Source of the DNA: an uncultured Campylobacter sp.
GTDB taxonomy: Bacteria > Campylobacterota > Campylobacteria > Campylobacterales > Campylobacteraceae
DNA length: 6,095 bases
Assembly (NCBI RefSeq): GCF_938045535.1
Contig: NZ_CALIMQ010000158.1
Span: 1 to 6,095, forward strand
Direction: 5' to 3'
The notes under the pieces were generated by a model, which was not told the DNA's origin, did no database searches, and saw only the letters and a list, made by a program, of their open reading frames with translations. Position numbers and translations under genes: made by a program. Positions within the stretch are counted from its first letter, which is position 1; every line of letters starts with the position of its first letter. Shown here piece by piece: positions 4,500 through 6,095 of the stretch.

Positions 4500-5908
4500 T
4501 CACTCTTAGCACCTGAAATTTTATCCAGCACCTTTTTGCCGACCTCGCTTTGATTTAGCGCTTCGAGCATCGCGGCTAGCTGCGTGCCGCCCTTGGCGCT
4601 TAAAATTTCGCCGAATTTACTCATCCCCTCGCCCACGCTGCCTTCGTTCGCGATGATCTTAAGATCCGCCGCGCTTAGTGCCTTGGCCTGCTCCAGACCG
4701 ATGTCGCGGTTCGCTTCGATCTGTTTGATCGAAATGAGATAGGTCTGATAGCCCTGATTTTCGCCGATCTCGCGCGCCAGCTCGATCTGTGCGTTTACGG
4801 GCGCGAGCTCTTTTAGCCTAAGCGCCTCGGCCTCGGCAGAGCCTATCTTTAGCGTACCCTGCGCCTCTTTGTCCTTCATCTCCAAAAGCGCCGCGGCGGC
4901 GAGAAACTGCTTCTCTTTATCGCCCTGCGCTACTAAAATTTGATTTTCCTTGATCGCTTCGGCGTCGCGGATCTTGGCATTTTTGCGCGCTTCGGCGTCG
5001 ATCTCGATCTTGCGCTGCTCCTGCTCGGCCTTTACGATCTCCACTTGCTTTTTGATCTCGGCCTGCTTGACGTCGTTTACCCGCACGACCTCCATCGCCT
5101 TTTCCTGCGTTATCTTTTGCTGATCCTTGATGAGCTGCTCGGCCTGCTCCTTTGAGATCGCGACTTCGCGCTCGTTTTCGACGGTCTTAAGGCCCACCAT
5201 CTTGTTGGCCTCCTGCTGGCGCACTTCAGTTGCCTGCGCAGCTTCAATCTCGGCGATCTGGGCGAGCTTGGTGTTGTTTGCAACCTCGACGCGGCTTTCC
5301 TTTTCGATCTGGGATTTTTTCTTCTCCATGATGTTAAAGATAACCTTGCTGCCGCTGCTATCTCGGATATCCATCAGCTCGATGTTTTTGACGGGCTCGA
5401 TACCCCAGTTTTGCAGCTGCGTCTTTACCGCCTTGGTAAAATCATCTCCGAGCTCGGAGCGGATCTGCAAGATGTCCTCAAGCACGCGGCTCGAAAGGAT
5501 CGAACGAATCGAGCCTTGGATGATATTGGTAAGCTGGTTATTCAAATCTTGAAAATTATTGACGCGTTGTGCGGCTAAATTTGAATCCACGATCCTAAAA
5601 AACGCTGTAATATCGACTACGAAAGGAAGCCTGCCCAGATCATACGCCTCATAATCCTCGATCTTGATGCTAAAGACCGAGACCGGCAAAACGATCTTCG
5701 TAACGCCCAGCGCCGGCACCCAGCTCGGGAATTCATAGTAGCTGTTGCCGTTGCCGGTATCTTTGCCGTAGCTCGTCGTCTTGCGCGCGCTTTGGACGAT
5801 ATGCACTTCGTTCGTCTCCACTATACGCCTGAAAAACAGCGGTACGATGATAAAAAGCGCGATTAAAACCCCGACGGCGGCGCCTATTAAATATAAAATT
5901 TCACCCAT
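4484..5908 (-). CDS. Flotillin-like SPFH/band-7 membrane scaffold protein
   Basis: This 474-residue protein has the full flotillin layout. Residues 4-27 form one hydrophobic N-terminal membrane segment (LYLIGAAVGVLIALFIIVPL). An SPFH/band-7 domain follows at about 28-190, ending in GIEPVKNIELMDIRD (169-183). A long coiled-coil region rich in Glu, Ala and Lys spans about 195-365 and includes the EA-rich repeats AEIEAAQATEV and IEIDAEARKNAKIRDAEAIK. The C-terminal part (370-465) ends with GGTQLAAMLEALNQSEVGKK, like the oligomerisation tail of flotillins. Such proteins form large membrane assemblies that organise membrane microdomains and fluidity; its clients here are unknown. The start has AAAGGAG at 5914-5920, five bases from the ATG. 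No NfeD-type partner gene is next to it; both flanks are long non-coding stretches, so it looks monocistronic. Family assignment is firm, but a specific gene name is not. Confidence 0.92.
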   Translation of the reverse strand: MGEILYLIGAAVGVLIALFIIVPLFFRRIVETNEVHIVQSARKTTSYGKDTGNGNSYYEFPSWVPALGVTKIVLPVSVFSIKIEDYEAYDLGRLPFVVDITAFFRIVDSNLAAQRVNNFQDLNNQLTNIIQGSIRSILSSRVLEDILQIRSELGDDFTKAVKTQLQNWGIEPVKNIELMDIRDSSGSKVIFNIMEKKKSQIEKESRVEVANNTKLAQIAEIEAAQATEVRQQEANKMVGLKTVENEREVAISKEQAEQLIKDQQKITQEKAMEVVRVNDVKQAEIKKQVEIVKAEQEQRKIEIDAEARKNAKIRDAEAIKENQILVAQGDKEKQFLAAAALLEMKDKEAQGTLKIGSAEAEALRLKELAPVNAQIELAREIGENQGYQTYLISIKQIEANRDIGLEQAKALSAADLKIIANEGSVGEGMSKFGEILSAKGGTQLAAMLEALNQSEVGKKVLDKISGAKSEDKSE

Positions 5909-5942
5909 TTTCTCTCCTTTAAAAATGCTAAATTTAAAATGG

Positions 5943-5948
5943 ATTATA
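5943..5948 (-). promoter_or_regulatory. -10 box (TATAAT) of the flotillin gene promoter
   Basis: The minus strand reads a perfect TATAAT at 5948-5943, preceded by a T-rich stretch (TTTATTATTTTTC and AAATTTTTA). That fits the Campylobacter housekeeping promoter, which depends on the -10 box and upstream AT-rich periodicity with little -35 conservation. Transcription would start near 5935-5937, giving a leader of about 28 bases that contains the Shine-Dalgarno at 5914-5920. This is the clearest promoter in the window. Confidence 0.65.
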
Positions 5949-6071
5949 TAAAAATTTACTTTGAAAAATAATAAATAATCGCGGCGACAGCGGTTAAAAT
6001 TTACGCAATTTTAATGAGATTTTATGTAATATCGCAGCGTATATTTCAATACCTTTTAGAAGAAAGAAAAA

Positions 6072-6095
6072 ATGCAAAAGAAAATAAGGAATATG
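6072..6095 (+). CDS. Possible start of a divergent plus-strand gene, or its ribosome-binding leader
   Basis: ATG at 6072-6074 opens a frame reading MQKKIRNM to the window edge, with an in-frame stop just upstream at 6057-6059. Its only ribosome-site candidate is AGAAGAAAG, which is weak. A better AAGGA core lies at 6086-6090. The 14 bases AAATAAGGAATATG here are identical to the leader of the TSUP transporter, where the true ATG follows four bases further on. So the real start may be just outside the window and the eight codons may be untranslated. A 5-of-6 match to TATAAT (TATATT, 6040-6045) is at a suitable distance upstream. Nothing can be said about the product. Confidence 0.35.

Noticed and set aside
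6037..6053. Third copy of the hairpin tip (GCGTATATTTCAATACC)
   Set aside because: Only the first eight bases and a later AATAC match; the arms pair over four bases and the trailing RACYGAAA is absent.

Overview
The window looks like chromosomal DNA from a moderately GC-rich Campylobacterota, most likely one of the oral or gut Campylobacter species (the C. gracilis / C. showae / C. rectus kind). The reasons are the very dense AAATTT and TTTAAAATTT words, even inside genes where they give many Lys-Phe pairs, the AT-rich spacers between GC-rich genes, and a QueH-type queuosine enzyme at the left edge. The species call is inference.

All five well-supported genes lie on the minus strand, so transcription runs right to left. 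From right to left they are: a flotillin/SPFH membrane protein (4484-5908) with a clear TATAAT -10 box; a spacer of about 680 bases full of degenerate repeats; an unnamed soluble protein (3061-3804); a TauE/SafE (TSUP) membrane transporter (2203-2943); a large uncharacterised protein that resembles DUF6138 (481-2112); a spacer of about 410 bases with two related hairpin elements; and the first 23 codons of queH (1-69). At the right edge, a Shine-Dalgarno sequence on the plus strand suggests a divergent gene starting at or just beyond the end.

Four of the minus-strand genes (queH, the 543-aa gene, the transporter and the 247-aa gene) have a purine-rich Shine-Dalgarno core exactly six bases from the ATG; in the flotillin gene the gap is five. 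This fixes the starts, including a correction for the 543-aa protein, whose open frame extends 16 codons further upstream. The three middle genes are 90-117 bases apart and could be cotranscribed, but the gaps contain stem-loops and no shared pathway is evident.

The most interesting content is non-coding. Two long imperfect hairpins, 98-170 and 342-469, are in opposite orientation and share a nearly identical apical segment, so they look like two members of one intergenic repeat family. Separately, the spacer after the flotillin gene holds nine or more degenerate units with a period near 17-18 bases, and one unit matches the 3' end of the flotillin coding sequence at 20 of 21 positions. No tRNA, rRNA, CRISPR array, transposase or phage gene was seen.
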